A DNA stretch of 64,000 bases from Panax quinquefolius (Eukaryota > Streptophyta > Magnoliopsida > Apiales > Araliaceae): positions 8,622,237 to 8,686,236 of the forward strand of contig CM035168.1 of assembly GCA_020205615.1 (NCBI GenBank), read 5' to 3'. Within the stretch, counting starts at the first letter, position 1. Each line of letters starts with the position of its first letter. Of the stretch, positions 32,592 through 43,584 are shown in pieces. The notes beneath the pieces are model-generated. The model was not told where the DNA came from and did no database searches. It saw only the letters and a program-made list of their open reading frames with translations. The position numbers and the translations under genes are program-made.

Positions 32592-33108
32592 TAAAAGTAG
32601 TATGCACATAAGTCAATCATGTTTGATGATAAAGCATATACTTTGTAATAATTTTATTCATTTATTAATAAAAAAATATTAATTTATTAAAGGCTTTTAA
32701 TTATCTACATGATGCTGCTTTATAATATGTGATAAACCCATAGTTTTAAGCAATGCTTTTAGAATAATGACGATGATCATTCTAATGAGATCTAAATTCT
32801 TAGAAAGCTTAAAACTAAAATAGTTCCCAATCGTTGGATTACTAAATTGGGGATTAGTGAATCCGGATAGATTGGTACATATACGTCATTTCTTCATTGG
32901 ATGAGGATGATTGATCTCACGATCATTTTGTGTGGACGCTAAAACAAGTGTGTAGGTGCTTATTAGAGAATAAGTTCACTGAACGTGGCTCGCTAAGGAA
33001 TACCTAATGGAGTTTTACTTGCATGTCAATAGAAATTCCTGTAGTGATAGTAGTACATGTAATCCTCGGTCTTGAGATCATCATAATATCTTGTTTATGA
33101 TCATCATA
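32592..33108 (+). repeat. Copia D 5' LTR, truncated
   Basis: Matches the first 500 bp of the other copia LTRs, up to the ATCTTGTTTATGATCATCATAC region. Continues directly with TAATTTAAAAACAAGACCT, which elsewhere lies in the internal region 90 bp before gag (compare 13667). Confidence 0.85.
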
Positions 33109-33204
33109 CTAATTTAAAAACAAGACCTAAATTATTTTGGTAATTAATAAAAGAATGTATGATATAATGTTGTTAAATTACAAATTCATTTACAGAATTT
33201 TATA

Positions 33205-34060
33205 ATGTTTAAAATTACTATCATTGCGTAGTATATTAGATGCTAAATTAATCAGACCGAATTAAACGGATTGGTAAAGGAATTTGAGAATAGTTCTTAT
33301 GGCTGAAAAGCTATTTTATGTCCTTAATAAGCCTATCCCTGTAATTATTGTAGACAATACCTTTGAGGAAGAGATTGCTACTTTTAGAAAGTGGCAAGAT
33401 GATGCACAGTTGGCTCAATGCATCATGCTTGCATCTATGAGTAACGAGCTTCAGCGTCAGTATGAAACTATGGATGCTCCTACTATATTTCTGCACATCA
33501 AGAAGTTGATGGTGAAGAAAGTAAGACTGATAGATATCAGATATCTAAGGAGCTCTTCCGATCTAGAATGACTGATGACACTACAGTATAGATAAAATTC
33601 CTTAACATAATCAATTTGATTGATCAATTAAGACAACGATCGAGTTTTGTCATGGATGGAGAGTTGAGCCAAGATTTGATCTTGCACTCACTCCCGGACT
33701 CCTCTCACAATTGTTGTGAATTTTTCATATGAACAAGCTAGATATCAGTCTCGCTGACTTACTTAACATGTTGAAAAATGTTGAGTCACTTTTCAATCAA
33801 GAAAGACCAAGTCTTACTGGTAGGGGCCAAAGGATCTTCTGGATGGAAGAACAATTCTAAAAGATAAATAGAAAGGCAAAAACAAAGGATAATAAGAACA
33901 GAGCCGATACGGATAACAAATGAGTTTTCTTCCACTGTAATAAGCCTGGACACTGGAAAGAAGCTGCAAGAAGAATCTTGCAGAGGCTAACCAGAAGAAG
34001 CTTAATGAAGTTTTGGTTATAAATATAATTTTATTCATGATTTAAAATAAATTTTTCTTT
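33205..34060 (+). pseudogene. gag: Copia gag remnant (element D)
   Basis: ATG at 33205. Open stretch from 33284: MRIVLMAEKLFYVL, then IATFRKWQDDAQLAQCIMLA and SMSNELQRQYETMDAP, the clearest copy of this gag domain in the window (95 codons). Downstream, near 33930-33980, a zinc-knuckle remnant is in shifted frames. The first 25 codons contain stops. Confidence 0.85.
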
Positions 34061-35060
34061 AAGTCAAGGTTCTACTTGGGTATTGGATACCGACTTTGGT
34101 TATCATAAATATAGATTTATGAAGGGACCAAGAAAAATTAGAAAGCTAAACAACGAATAAGTAATCTTATGTGTAGGAAATGAAGCAAAGGTTGCTGCAT
34201 TAGCCATAGAAACTTATAGTTTAGCATTGCCTATGGGAAAGTCTATTAAGTCAATAAGTTGTTATTGTATTTGAGTTCTCGTTAGAAATATTATTTTCAT
34301 TTTATTATTGGACAATGAAATCTTTGGTATTATATTTAAGAAAAATAGTTGTTCTATTTATAATAATAATATTTTTGTAGAACTGGAATATTACTTAATG
34401 AATTTTGTGTACTTGACTTGCATAAAAAATTATTTTGCAAATTGAATAAACTAGTATAAGAAAAGGAGATGATCATTCAAAGAGTTGAATGTGTGTATTT
34501 GCTGAAATACAAGTTTAAATTATTTAAAAAGTTCAAAAAATTCAGAAGTAAAACTAATTGAAAAGTATTAGAATTCTTTGATCAGATCGAGGAAGGAATA
34601 CTTGTGCTATAAGTTTCTAGATCATCTCAAATAGTTTTCTCACAATGGACGCCTACTGATACGCAATAATTGATTGATGTATCTAAAAGGAAAAATCGTA
34701 CCTTGTTGGATATGGTGCGGTCCATAATGGTTTTACCAATATTCCAATATCCCTCTGGGGTCATGCCCTAGAAATGGCTGCATATCTACGAAAAGGTAAC
34801 CTCAAAATCCAGCCCCAAGACTCCATAAAAGTTATGGATAGAGAGGATTCCTAATCTTAAGTATGTTAAGATAAGGGGTTGTCCAACTTATGTGAAAAGG
34901 TTTCATAGGATAAGCTTGGGACAAAATTTATCAAGTACAGATTTGTGGGACATCCTAAAATAAATTTAGGTTATGTGTTCTATAATCCTACTTATCAAAA
35001 TGTGTTTATTGCGAAACACACTACCTTTTAAGATAAAGGTGATTATCATTGAAGGAGCTA
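34061..35060 (+). pseudogene. pol: Copia protease and integrase remnant (element D)
   Basis: GSTWVLDTDFG (about 34068-34100) marks the protease with its Asp-Thr, the Gly being Asp. Integrase pieces: FLDHLK-like (about 34612), RTLLDMV-type sequence (near 34700) and AYVKRF-like sequence (near 34888). GDYH and FL-like pieces before the linker are frameshifted. Confidence 0.75.
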
Positions 35061-36275
35061 GTGGGAGGATAATAGATCTTGAAGAGTTCAAGAACCACAA
35101 ATCACTATAAGTCAAATAAGAGGAACCTATAGATAGACCTATTGTACCACAACCGAATCGTAAATCTGGAATAGTAACGAAGATACCTAGGAGATATGGA
35201 TTTATCATAGATGATGATGATGAGGTACACATCATAGAAGATGATGATCCAGTTACATACGATGAGGTAAGAGTTATAAACACTCAGAGAAATAGATTGA
35301 AGCAAGCTTCTCAAATATGGAACATTTGTTTTGATGAGACAATCAAAAGAGTTTGATTTTATCAAAAATAAGAATTAACCTAGTGTGTACAAAAGGGTCA
35401 GTGGGAGTGTCGTGACATTTCTAGTATTATATGTTGATATATTACAGATAAGGAATGACATACTAATGCTACAATCAGTAAAGATAAAGTTGTCTAAAAA
35501 TTCCTCCATGAATGATTTGAGAAGAGTATCGTAATTGGGGATAAAAATATATATAGATAGATTTAAAAGGATGCTCGACTTAACCCAAGGAACGTATATT
35601 CATTTGATGCTAAAGTCATTTAGCATGAAAAACTCCAAGAGATGTCTCATGTTGATGAGCCCGGGAATGTATCTCTCTTAATAATTCCCATAAACTCGTA
35701 AAAGAGAGATCGCATGAGTAACTATCATATATATAATGAAATATACGAGACCTGATGTTGATTGGTCATATTCTGGAGAAGATCACTGTACGACAATAAA
35801 AAACATCTTAAAGTAATTAACCGGCACTAAGAATGTGATCATATTTATGGTGGGTCTGAATTAAAACTAGAAGGCTTAATAGACTCAAGTTTTTCAAACA
35901 GACCAATACGACCAAAAATCCACTTTAAGGTAAAGCGTTACCTTGAACGATGGTGCAGTGAATTGGAAAGGTTTCAAACAGCAAAGAGTTCCTGGTTTAG
36001 TGATAAAGACAAAGTATATAGCTATAAATGAAGCTACAAGTTGATTGTTTGGATGAAAAATTCATTACAGAACTAGGAATAGTTCCTAAGTCTCATCTTG
36101 AATCTAAACATGTGTTGTGGAAATTTCATTTGATTATAGGAATCATTGAAAGATGGGAAAACACTGTAGAGATAGTGGACTCTCCAGAACAACATTACAT
36201 ATCCATTAACTAAAGCTTATCTAACAGCAGGATAATCGTCACTTAGAGAAGAAGGGTATGAGATACCATGGCAAT
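35061..36275 (+). pseudogene. pol: Copia linker, RT and RNase H remnant (element D)
   Basis: Linker with IIDDDDEVHIIEDDDPVTYD (about 35200-35260). The N-terminal half of RT is missing. LVLYVD (near 35423) keeps part of the YVDD box; NDLRRVS-like and GTYIHLMLKSF-like blocks follow. RNase H end: a 61-codon frame 36028-36213 with FITELGIVPKS and SKHVLWKFHLI, then YPLTKAYL-like sequence in another frame. The polypurine tract seen in the other copies is absent before the LTR at 36276. Confidence 0.8.
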
Positions 36276-36358
36276 TGAAAGTAGTATGCACACAGGCCAA
36301 TCATGTTTAATGATAAAGCATATACTTTGTAACAATCTTATTCATTTATTAATAAAAA
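36276..36358 (+). repeat. Copia D 3' LTR, left part
   Basis: TGAAAGTAGTATGCACACAG up to ATTAATAAAAA, where gypsy B begins. AAAAA at 36354-36358 is the left target duplication of gypsy B. Confidence 0.92.
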
Positions 36359-37331
36359 TATAAAATCCCAAATTTTACGAATAAAGATTTAATTTTCTTG
36401 AAATATTTTTTTAAATATTATGGTGTGGATTTGAGATAATGTTATAGTTGTGGGTAATATTTATAAATTTTGCAAAGTACGTAAGTTGTTATATAATATT
36501 CGATTGGTCGGGGAGTATTCGTTTTAACATGGAATATTCGTATGATGACACAATCATTGGTGGACCCCACAACAGAATTATTGTCGGATTGAGAAAATGA
36601 CAAAAATATTTTTATGAAAATAATGGCGGAAGTTTTACCATTAAAACTATTGAACTACTCGGTAGTAAAAGTACAGTAATACGCATGGTTGTATAGTAGC
36701 ACACAGTATTGATTATTGATGCTTACGTGAGAAGTCACTCAGTTTTGTTCAATTATTGCTTCAGTAATTGTTGCATAGTATCTCACGTTATTTGATTCAA
36801 TTATTGTCGATATTTTATATATTATTAAATCAATAATTGAGATGATGAGTTATTAATATTATTATTTACAATATTAACGATGTCTAGAAGTTACGCCAAG
36901 GAGAGGTTTGTCACCTAATTAAGGCGCTAATAATAGAGAAATCCTTATTGAAAGCCCCTCTTTCCGGGAACGACACAGTCGATTAATATTGTGAATTATA
37001 ATAATGATGATAAATGTTGTTAAAAATATTGAGGTGTCTTTTTATGAAGTCACTAAGTTTATATATATATATTATATATAAATTTTGTTTTATTAATATT
37101 ATTAATGTAATAAAATGTAAAAAGCTTTTTTATATAAAAATGTAATACTTTTATAAAGTTATTTGTTTTATTAGACTATAAATAGAATATATTATATTTT
37201 ATTTAAAAGATTTTGTTTTATTAGAATGTTTTATTTATAATTTATAGTAAATCAATATGGATAGTCTGCTCAAAAATAAATCAATCTGGATCGCTGGATT
37301 CTCATGAATTAGTTACTATTCACCCATTCTC

Positions 37332-37340
37332 CTATAAATA
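37332..37340 (+). promoter_or_regulatory. Gypsy LTR TATA box
   Basis: CTATAAATA, repeated in the 3' LTR (about 42303-42311) and, inverted, in gypsy C (about 47488 and 53486). It is followed by GA-rich TAGAGAGAGAG and CTATAGAGAGAAAG in all copies, likely the transcription start region. Confidence 0.6.
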
Positions 37341-37489
37341 AAAGCTCATTCCTTCATTATTTCATACGAATTCACTGAAACTTTAGAGAGAGAGAAACTA
37401 TAGAGAGAAAGAAGAAAAGTATTCTGCTACTTCACTACTCCTATATCCAGTTTTCTTCTAAGGTAAGGTGTATTATTTTTTTGTATTAA

Positions 37490-38110
37490 TGAAGAGAACT
37501 TCATTATTCCATTCTTTATTATTCTCATTGGAATAACTCAGTATACGCTGGCTACCCTATACTTGGTGAAATTTTTCTCATTATTCCATTCCTTATTATT
37601 ATGTTGAATAACTCTGCCTCATGCAAGTACCGCATACATGATGAAATTCTTCATTATTCTTTCCTTATTATTATGTTGGAATAACACGCCTATCACGAAA
37701 TCTCTCGCATACATGGTGAAATTCTTCTATTATTCCATTCTTTATTATTCTGTCAGAATATCCTGTCTGTGCGTTTTACGCATGATCTGGTTCCATTCTT
37801 TATTATTCTATCAAAATATCCTGTCTGTGCATTTACGCATGACCTGGTTCCGTTATTTATTATTCTCATTGAATAACTCGCTATCTGCGGTCTATCGCAT
37901 TTACGGTGAATTTTGTTGTTATTCCATTCTTTATTATTCTGTTGGGAATAACCTGTCTATGCGGTCTCTATCGGATGCATGGTGAATCCTTCTGTTATTC
38001 TATTCTTTATTATTATGTTGGAATAACCTGTCTATGTGGATTACCACATGCATGGTGAATGATCCTTTGTTTTCATTCCTTATTAAATTGTGGAAATGAT
38101 CTGTTTACGT
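37490..38110 (+). repeat. LTR minisatellite with inverted-repeat units (gypsy B 5' LTR)
   Basis: Units of 70-85 bp with TTATTCCATTCTTTATTATT...TTGGAATAAC and a second small stem TGTGG-ATTA-CCACA (about 38035-38050), followed by GCATGGTGAAT. At least seven units. The 3' LTR has the same array at 42470-43090. Confidence 0.88.
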
Positions 38111-39174
38111 GGATTACCGCATGACGGGCAAAAATCTATTTGCAATTTCATATATTCTATTATACTCAGTTGGTTAAAGTTTTGGCTTTTATACTCCATG
38201 AAATTAGTAGAATATCTTGGATATTTGCGCTTCATCCAGTATCTTTTCATGAAAATATTCTTCTGAGCATTCTTGAATTTTACTCTACAAAGCAGTATCA
38301 TGTTGACAATTTGGACGTTATTGGTTCCTAGATAAATTAATTCTTGAACTTGTATTATTGAATTCTTATATCATTGTTATCATCCTCATATTTATATTAT
38401 GTTGAAAGTCATCTGTGGCCTGTAGTGCATAGATGGGCTTGGTATGATTATGACCGAGGATTATTCTTGTATAATCATGGTAATAATGTTACAAATGATG
38501 TGGTTAAAGTCCCTCATTGGCTCGTAGAGCATTAATGGACGATTGTTGGCATGATCATGACCATTGATGAATACACGAATATCCTCGGCCGTAGTGCATG
38601 GATAATTTGTGGTCACGATACTAAATGATTATCCTTGGTCAGAAAAAGGATGATGTAGATTATTTATTAAGTTGAGTCTCAGCGATAAAAGTAATGAAAA
38701 ACCTTTTTAAATCATAAAAGATAGTAGATTTTATTTTCTACTTGACTCTTTTAATGGATTGATTGTTCCGCTGCAGTTAAACTTGATGTTTGTTATATTG
38801 TATCAGTTTAACACTGTTGAAGGCTAACGATAATTTATTCTGCATTATCTTAGTCATAATATTTTCTTACTGGGCTAGTTGAGCTCACCCTTTTACTTTC
38901 ATTGTTCTCTTCAGGAAATGAGAACGTAGCAGGGACTAGTCGGGGAACAGAGTGACGGTCCAGATGATAGCATTGGTAGTCCTCACTATTCTATAAAATA
39001 GTGTGATAATAAATGTATTGAGGACTTATTTTGAGTTTGAATACTGTCTAGAAGACAATATTTGTATTAAAACTCATAGCTCATGTTGTATATTTAAGAT
39101 TGTATTTGTATTCTGTACCATGTATTTGACGACTCAGAATAAGTGATGTATACCTATTTTGGGGGTGTCACAGT

Positions 39175-39186
39175 TGGTATTAAAGC
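39175..39186 (+). promoter_or_regulatory. Gypsy B primer-binding site
   Basis: TGGTATTAAAGC, two bases after the LTR end, matches the initiator tRNA-Met site TGGTATCAGAGC at 10 of 12 positions; both differences are C-to-T or G-to-A. Confidence 0.82.
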
Positions 39187-39372
39187 TTAGGGATATGATC
39201 CCTGGCTGAGATGTGAGACAAGAACTAGGAGGTGAGAGACGGGAATTTCTTCGTTAGTATGACCTACCTAAGTTTATTTGATATTTAATTGGTCGGTCAA
39301 AGTATAGGGATAATATGTGATATGTCAATTAACCCTTATTTTGTGGCAGTGTTTGAAAATAGCAGCTGAATA

Positions 39373-39900
39373 TGTTAACAATGGAGCGAATGACGCGAAT
39401 GTTTCTAAGAAGTTTGAAATCTGAGATACGTCAATACCTCATTTCTCACAAACTTTGTTTATATCCAGATGTTGTGAATAGGGCTCAGTTATTGGAGCGC
39501 GATAATTAATCAGCACAACCAAAAGGTAATGACCAGCAACACGATAATAATCATACCGGTGGCAACAACTACCATCTAACAATGATAACCATCGTGGAGG
39601 AAATTATCATGCCAAGAATGGTAACCACTTCGGTGGTAATCATGGCCAAGATAATAGAAGTGGAAATTTTAAGAAGAGAAGGTTCAATAATGATGGAAAG
39701 ACAGCAACATCAGCACCCATTTCAAAGGAAGAAGAACGACCACCGGTCGTATGTTTCAAATGTGGACAGGAGGGACACATCCGTCCAAACTGTACGTAGC
39801 AATCCAAAGCGTGTTTCAATTGCGGAAGAGAAGGTCATCTAGCTCGATTTTGTTGTGTAGTGAAGTCAAGTCCAGCTGAGATAGTGATGCCAAAGGATGT
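39373..39900 (+). pseudogene. gag: Gypsy B gag C-terminal half with knuckles
   Basis: Starts inside the capsid domain (ERMTRMFLRSLKSEIRQYL-like, 39384-39440), followed by an Asn/His/Gly-rich basic tail and two knuckles near 39748-39855 in mixed frames (CFKCGQEGHIRPNC, CFNCGREGHLARFC). The front half of gag is missing; about 200 bp of leader-like sequence separates the primer site from it. Confidence 0.82.
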
Positions 39901-40350
39901 CTTAGATAAGTCAAAGCCGGTGGTTTAAGTAAGAGCGTTTGTCGAGGAAACCGAACGAAGTTATCATGAGTAAGTTAATCATAAATTCTTAGAAAGTCTA
40001 TACCTTATTCGATACTAGTGCTACCTATTCTTTTATCTCTTTCTTCTTACTCAACGCTTAAATTTGACTCTGAGAAAATTAGACTTTGACTTATCTATTG
40101 AAACTCAGTTAGTAAAACCTTCATTACCTCCAATCGCTTATAAATCTTGTTGATTCAAATCGACACTTTCACGTTACTTGTCGATCTTATCTCTTTGAAA
40201 ATACTTGCCTTTGATGTGATTTTAGGAATCGATTGGTTAACTACTCATCATGCTTTTCGTAAGGTTGTTAGCTTTCATATTCCTAACCAACCTATTATGC
40301 AAATTCAAACAACCAAACCCTAAAGTCAATCATTGTCATATCAAGCCATA
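39901..40350 (+). pseudogene. pol: Gypsy B protease remnant
   Basis: YTLFDTSATYSFIS (about 39997-40040) is the retropepsin active site with Asp-Thr and Gly changed to Ser. AFDVILGIDWLTTHH (about 40210-40255) is the domain end; a 14-bp deletion right after it removes codons present in A. Several stops. Confidence 0.82.
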
Positions 40351-40650
40351 AATAAAAAGCCCCGAGCCTTTATTTGGTGACTTCCTTGTGTGGAATACAC
40401 CAAAGCCAGACTTTCCGTAGGGGACGTCGTGAATAACGGTGGCAAGTTGATAGGTATCAACGTGACGTGCTATCCAAGTCTTGGATGAGGGTCACAGTTT
40501 TAAATGATATTTCTATTGTTAATAAATTTCCTGACGTATTCCTGAAGACTTCTTGGCCTATCCCAGAGCGTGAAATCGAATTTTATACTGACCCCAGTAC
40601 AAAACCCCATTTCTAAAACCCTTAAATATTTCTTCAACTAAAACGAACGT
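40351..40650 (+). pseudogene. Gypsy B extra segment and RT entry
   Basis: Between protease and RT, where gypsy A has IRLLKNGCQAFLAHV, lies a roughly 150-bp segment (40355-40500) shared with gypsy C (inverted, 50690-50885). One frame reads EPLFGDFLVWN; in C the equivalent reads DFLVWNARSRGFYEGDIV and NEDGKFIGI. Then the RT entry NDISIVNKFPDVF (40500-40545) resumes. A deletion follows: TTTCTAAAACCC is joined to TTAAATATTTCTTCAAC, the RNase H end, removing RT and most of RNase H. Confidence 0.65.
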
Positions 40651-41322
40651 AACATGAGCCAAAGACGTTGGCTCGAGCTGTTGAAGATTACGATCGTACC
40701 ATTCAATACCATCGTGGAAAATCTAACGTGGTAGCTTACGCGTTGAGTAAAAGATCGTATGCGGTTATGAGTGTGACATTTTTAACACAAAGACCCATTT
40801 CGTATAACTTACAAATGATGAAGATAGAGTTAAAGACTCTAGGGACCCACGTGAAGATAACGAATATACGAGTAGAATCGACTTTAATCGATAAAGTTAA
40901 ACCCGCTTAAGCTACATACTCAGAGCTGATGAATGTGAAGAAGAAGGTTCAATTGGGCGTTATTCTAGAAGCAAGAATCGATGAAGAGAAGAAATCTCAA
41001 CCCTCAATTTTAATTGGCCCATTTGAAATCCTCGATCGAGTAGGAACTGTGGCCTATAGACTCGTTTTACCGCCAAATATGTTGCGTGTTCATAACGTTT
41101 ATCACGTACCGATGTTACGTAAATATGTGGACGACCCGAACCACATTATTGATTTAGAATCGGACGAGATAGCGGATAATTTAACGTATGAAGATGTACC
41201 TGTTAAAATCCTGGAATATATTCTACGCTTAAAGGTTATACCTCAAGAGTTAAAATCTGACGAAGTGTCCTCATCTGTTCGGCATACCAGGTACGTACAT
41301 AAATTTCGAGGGCGAAATTTCA
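40651..41322 (+). pseudogene. pol: Gypsy B RNase H end and integrase C-terminus
   Basis: RRWLEL, then EDYDRTIQYHRGKSNVVAYA and LSKRS (RNase H end), then PLL-type spacer, then a jump from ARIDEE (integrase N-terminal region, 40983) directly to SILIGPFEILDRVGTVAYRL (integrase C-terminus, about 41005). It ends with HVPMLRKYVDDPNHI and LTYEDVPVKIL. The zinc domain and the D-D-35-E core are gone. The open frame 40929-41411 spans this join (160 codons), running into the LTR. Confidence 0.82.
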
Positions 41323-41336
41323 TAAGGAGGGAAGAT
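41323..41336 (+). promoter_or_regulatory. Gypsy B polypurine tract
   Basis: AAGGAGGGAAGAT directly before the 3' LTR; gypsy C has AAGGAGGGGAGAT at the same place on the minus strand. Plus-strand DNA synthesis would start here. Confidence 0.85.
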
Positions 41337-43579
41337 TGTAAAATCCCAAATTTTACGAATAAATATTTAATTTTCTTGAAATATTTTTTAAATATTATGG
41401 TGTGGATTTGAGATAATGTTATAGTTGTGGGTAATATTTATAAATTTTTCAAAGTACGCAAGTTGTTATATAATATTCGATTGGTCGGGGAATATTTGTT
41501 TTAACAGGAATATTAAATGCGGCGACACAATCATTGGTGGACCCCACAAATGTAATTATTATTTGATTGAGAAAACGATAAAAATATTTTTATGAAAATA
41601 ACGGCGGAAGTTTTACCGTTAAAACTGTTGAACTACTCGTTAGTAAAGTAAATCTGATGTCTGCGTGGTTGCATAAGAGTAGCACCAGGTATTGATTATT
41701 GATGCTTACGTGAGAAGTCACTCGCTTTATTCAATTATTGCTTCAAAGAATTGTTGCATAGTATCTCACGTTATTTGATTCAATTATTGTCGATATTTTA
41801 TATATTATTAAATCAATAATTGAGATGACAGAGTTATTAATATTATTATTTGCAATATTAACGATGTCTAGAAGTTCTGCCAAGGAGAGATTTGGTCACC
41901 TAATTGCACGCCAATAGGGAGAAATTCTTATCGAAAAGCCCCCTCTTTCCTGGGAACGACCTGGTCGATTAATATTGTGAATTATAATAATGATTATAAA
42001 TGTTATTAAAAATATTGAGGTGTCTTTTTATGAAGTCACAGAAGTTTATATATATATATAAATTTTGTTTAATTAGTATTATTAATGTAATAAAACAGAA
42101 AAGCTTTTTATATAAAACATAATACTTTTATAAAGTTATTTGTTTTATTAAACTATAAATAGAATATATTATATTTTATTTAAAAGATTTTGTTTTATTA
42201 GAATATTTTATTTATACTGCATAGTAAATCAATATGGACCGTCCGTTCAAAAGTAAATCAATCTAAATCGTTCATGAATTAGTTACTATTCAGTTCATTC
42301 TCCTATAAATAGAATCTCATTCCTTCATTATTTCTTACAAATTCACTGAAACTCTAGAGAGAGAGAAACTATAGAGAGAAAGAAGAAAAGTATTCTGCTA
42401 CTTCACTACTCCTATATCCAGTTTCTTCTAAGGTAAGGGGTATTATTTCTTTTGTATTCATTAAGAGAACTTCTGTTATTCCATTCTTTATTATTCTATT
42501 GGAATAACCTGTATATGCGGGCTACCTTATACTTGGTGAAATTTTTCTGTTATTCCATTCCTTATTATTATGTTGGAATAACCTGTCTATGCGAAGTACC
42601 ACATACATGATGAAATTCTTCTGTTATTCTATTCCTTATTATTATGTTGGAATAACTCCGCTTCTATGCCAATCTTGCATACATGGTGAAATTCTTCTAT
42701 TATTCCATTCTTTATTATTCGTGAATATCCTCGTATATCGTTTTATGCGTGACACCGTTCCATTCTTTTTATTATTCAGCTTGAATATCCTATCATGCAT
42801 TTACGCACGACACGGTTCCGTTATTTATTATTCGCTGGAATAACTTTTGTATGTAAGGCCTCTATCGCATGCATGGTGAATTTTGTTGTTATTCCATTCT
42901 TTATTATTCTGTTGGGAATAACCTGTCTGTATGGTCTCTATTGCATGCATAGTGAATCCTTCTGTTATTCCATTCTTTATTATTCTGTTAGAATAACCTG
43001 TCTATGTGGATTACCACATGCATGGTGAATGATCCTTTGTATTCATTCCTTATTAAATTGTGGAAATGATATGTCTACGTGGATTACCGCATGGCGGGCG
43101 AAAATCCATTTTTAAATCATAAAAGATAGTAGATTTTATTCTCTACTTGACTCTTTTAATGGATTGATTGTTCTGCTGTAGTTAAACTTGATGTTTGTTA
43201 TATTGTATCGCTTTAACATCTGTTGAAGGCTAACGATAATTTATTCTCGCATTATCTTAGTCATAATATTTTCTTCTTGGGCTAGTTGAGCTCACCTTTT
43301 TACTTTCATTGTTCTCTTGAAATGAGAACGTAAGCGTGGACTAGTCGGGAACAGTGATCATTCCAGGATGATAGCATTAGTAGTCCTCACTATTCTATGA
43401 AATAGTATGATAATAAATGTATTGAGGACTTATTTTGAGTTTGAATAACTTGCCTAGAAGATAATATTTGTATTAAAACTCACAAATTTCATGTTGTATA
43501 TTTAAGATTGTATTTGTATTCTGATCATGTATTTGGTGACTCAGAATAGGTGATGTATACCTATTTTGGGGTCGTCACA
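41337..43579 (+). repeat. Gypsy B 3' LTR
   Basis: Starts TGTAAAATCCC and ends GGTCGTCACA; 2243 bp. Lacks the roughly 570 bp present in the 5' LTR at 38130-38700: GCGAAAATCC at 43099 continues directly with TTTTTAAATCATAAAAG. Confidence 0.93.
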
Positions 43580-43584
43580 AAAAA

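Larger units (their letters stand above)
36359..39172 (+). repeat. Gypsy B 5' LTR
   Basis: Starts TATAAAATCCCAAAT (the 3' LTR has TGTAAAATCCC, so a G-to-A change at the end) and ends GGGGGTGTCACA. TATA box CTATAAATA at 37332-37340, then an ACTTTAGAGAGAGAGAAAC initiation-region box. The hairpin minisatellite spans 37490-38110. TCATCTGTGGCC at 38411 is the place where gypsy A's LTR was hit by the copia composite. Confidence 0.93.
36359..43579 (+). mobile_element. Ty3/gypsy element B, non-autonomous, inserted in copia LTR
   Basis: LTR-internal-LTR with target duplication AAAAA (36354-36358, 43580-43584). The copia LTR reads on across it without loss. LTRs are 2814 and 2243 bp. Internal region only 2164 bp: PBS, partial gag with knuckles, protease, an extra segment, RT entry, then a jump to the end of RNase H and the integrase C-terminus. 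RT, most of RNase H and the integrase core are missing, so it could only move with help. Confidence 0.93.
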
